From: Comamonas sp. Y33R10-2
GTDB lineage: Bacteria > Pseudomonadota > Gammaproteobacteria > Burkholderiales > Burkholderiaceae_C
DNA: 64,000 nucleotides
NCBI RefSeq assembly: GCF_019355935.1
Contig: NZ_CP079925.1
Coordinates: forward strand, 3,348,001-3,412,000
Direction: 5' to 3'
Positions 62,447 to 64,000 of the stretch are shown here, piece by piece (within the stretch, counting starts at the first letter, position 1; each line of letters opens with the position of its first letter). A model generated the notes under the pieces. That model did not search any database. It saw nothing but the letters and a program-made list of their open reading frames with translations, and had not been told where the DNA came from. The position numbers and the translations under genes were made by a program.

Positions 62447-64000
62447 ATGCAAGACGAAGACCTCAAGCTCAACCCTCAGTCGCCGCAGCAGCAGGCCGAA
62501 GATGCTATGCAAATGCAAGCGTCTTGTGCTGATGCGCAGACGTCTTCAGAGTTCATTGCTGTTGAAAGTAATGAAGTTCAGGCAGTAGTTGCTACTGAAA
62601 TTGAAGCAGGCCTAGTGGCCTCTCCTATTTCTGAGGCTCCTGTGGCGGCTCTGGAAGCTGAGCCAATCCCTGATATCTCAACGCTGACAGCCGCTAAAGA
62701 TGCAGCCGCTTTTGTGGCGCAAATCTTTGCCGACCCTAGCATCTCCGATGCGGCAGATGGTGAAGTCACGCAAGCTCAAGAGCAGCTTGAAGTGGCTGAA
62801 GTTGAAGTGGTGGAGCTGCCGCCCGTGCCTGCACTGTGGCCGCAAGGCGCAGCCCAGCATCTGCAGGGCCAGCGCGTGCTGATTCTGGGTCTGGGCATCT
62901 CGGGCATCGCCATGGCACGCTGGTGCGTGCGCGCCGGTGCCGATGTCACGGTGGCCGATACACGTGAGGCGCCTCCCTTCTTACCGGCTTTGCAGTCCGA
63001 ATTGCCCAGTGTGCGCTTTGTCGCAGGCGAATTTTCTGCGGCGCTGGTCGATGGTCAAAGTCTGAGTTCTGTGTACCGCTCACCCGGCCTGAGCCCTGCA
63101 GACGTTGCTGCGGTTTTTAATGCCTCACGCAGCATTGGCCTGCCCACGGGCGGTGAGCTGGACTTGTTCGCCTTCGCCCTCAGAGGGCTGCGTGACTCTC
63201 ACGGCTATGCCCCCAAAGTGCTGGGCATTACAGGTACCAATGGCAAGACGACAGTCACCTCTTTGACGGGCCAGTTGCTCGAACATGCCGGTCTTAAAGT
63301 CGGTGTCGCTGGCAATATTGGTCCGACATTGATGGATACGCTGTCGCAGCGCATTGATGCGAATGAGCTGCCTGATGCTTGGGTGCTGGAGCTGTCCAGC
63401 TTCCAGCTCGACGATTTGAACGTGGGTGGCAATGGCTTTGCGCCCACGGCCGCAACGGTACTCAACATCACGCAAGACCATCTGGACTGGCATGGCGGCA
63501 TGCAGGCCTATGCAGATGCCAAGGCTCATGTCTTTGGCGAGCAGGGCCTGATGGTGCTGAACCGCGAAGACCCTGTGGTCATGGCCATGCTGCCCGCAGC
63601 CGTGCCTGTGCCCGGTAAGCGCGGCAAGACTTTTCAGCGCGCCTATGTCACCTTTGGTGGCGACATGCCACGCCGCCCCGGCGACTTTGGTCTGGAAACC
63701 GTTAACGGTATGACGTGGCTGGTGCGCGCCCATGAGGCTGACGAAACCAGCAAGGGCAAGCACGCCGATGACCTGCATATTGCCCGTCTGATGCCTGCGG
63801 ATGCCCTGCGTATTCGCGGTCGTCACAACGCTATCAATGCCTTGTCAGCACTGGCGCTGGCAACGGGCGCGGGCTGCAATCTGGCTCCGCTGCTCTTTGG
63901 TCTGCGCGAATATCGCGGCGAACCGCACCGCGTGCAGCCCATCGGCCGCGTGAGCGATGTTGAATACTTTGACGACAGCAAGGGCACGAATGTGGGCGCC
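62447..64000 (+). CDS. murD: UDP-MurNAc-L-alanine--D-glutamate ligase, 3' end outside window, with acidic N-terminal extension
   Basis: 518 codons are visible and the frame runs off the right edge. The MurD core begins at about residue 140 (RVLILGLGISGIAMARW) and shows GITGTNGKTTVTSL, ELSSFQL and NITQDHLDWHG, then GRHNAINALSA and the DDSKGTN loop. Usual MurD proteins begin within about ten residues of the first motif. Here about 130 extra residues, rich in Glu, Ala, Val and Gln and without hydrophobic helices, precede it. ATG 62447 is the only ATG close to mraY; GTG codons near 62826 could give a standard-length protein. It adds D-glutamate to UDP-MurNAc-L-alanine. Confidence 0.92.
   Translation, partial: MQDEDLKLNPQSPQQQAEDAMQMQASCADAQTSSEFIAVESNEVQAVVATEIEAGLVASPISEAPVAALEAEPIPDISTLTAAKDAAAFVAQIFADPSISDAADGEVTQAQEQLEVAEVEVVELPPVPALWPQGAAQHLQGQRVLILGLGISGIAMARWCVRAGADVTVADTREAPPFLPALQSELPSVRFVAGEFSAALVDGQSLSSVYRSPGLSPADVAAVFNASRSIGLPTGGELDLFAFALRGLRDSHGYAPKVLGITGTNGKTTVTSLTGQLLEHAGLKVGVAGNIGPTLMDTLSQRIDANELPDAWVLELSSFQLDDLNVGGNGFAPTAATVLNITQDHLDWHGGMQAYADAKAHVFGEQGLMVLNREDPVVMAMLPAAVPVPGKRGKTFQRAYVTFGGDMPRRPGDFGLETVNGMTWLVRAHEADETSKGKHADDLHIARLMPADALRIRGRHNAINALSALALATGAGCNLAPLLFGLREYRGEPHRVQPIGRVSDVEYFDDSKGTNVGA

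Overview
The window reads as a chromosomal segment of a betaproteobacterium of the family Comamonadaceae, most likely Comamonas or a close relative. The reasons are: fairly GC-rich genes with betaproteobacterial gene orders (dapF-DUF484-xerC, a COG0523 GTPase next to dksA, hslVU, the mra/dcw cluster); TRAP and tripartite-tricarboxylate (Bug) solute-binding proteins; a DksA with only one of the four zinc-finger cysteines; and two kinds of short dispersed intergenic elements that I associate with this family. I see no phage, IS element, CRISPR array, tRNA or rRNA.

Layout. 1-5 kb: end of a lipoprotein gene, an Atm1-type ABC exporter, a MazG-NYN fusion, a 2-hydroxyacid dehydrogenase. 5-8.3 kb: TRAP transporter dctQMP on the minus strand, divergent from a LysR regulator. 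10-13.4 kb: a gltIJKL-type glutamate/aspartate ABC importer. 13.4-15.6 kb: an arginase/ornithine cyclodeaminase operon (arginine to proline), then pyrC. 17-22.9 kb: small exported proteins, a NYN/OST-HTH protein coupled to a DUF3025 protein, htpX, a queuosine-precursor transporter and a COG2509 flavoprotein. 22.9-25.2 kb: a strikingly AT-rich islet with one OpgB/LTA-synthase-like gene broken by a frameshift in a poly-T tract. 25.2-34.5 kb: sbcDC, a DUF2164 gene, an MsbA-type exporter, an M28 peptidase and cysK. 34.6-35.4 kb: a 53-codon membrane-protein gene and rnpB. 35.5-38 kb: an RsuA-like protein lacking the catalytic Asp and a Nudix/metallo-beta-lactamase fusion. 38.2-45.6 kb: a hydroxycinnamate (ferulate) CoA catabolic cluster with its MarR regulator. 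45.6-54.6 kb: dapF, DUF484, xerC, a G3E GTPase, dksA, a STAS-like protein and hslVU. 54.8-64 kb: the start of the division and cell-wall cluster mraZ-rsmH-ftsL-ftsI-murE-murF-mraY-murD, running off the right edge.

The observation I consider most worth following is a family of about 75-nt elements, seven copies in the window. Every copy lies at or within a few bases of a stop codon and in the same orientation relative to the gene it follows, whichever strand that gene is on. The copies differ in sequence but keep two consecutive hairpins through paired changes in the arms, followed by a conserved tail, so they look like mRNA 3'-end structures. A second family of palindromes (core TGATAGCTG / AGTGCTTAT) also lies after genes, and one copy forms the rnpB terminator. 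Other points of interest are two NYN nucleases in unusual contexts, a long acidic N-terminal extension on MurD, and 10-bp-spaced repeats upstream of mraZ that fit MraZ operators.

All functional calls come from reading motifs and gene context by eye; no database or folding search was run.
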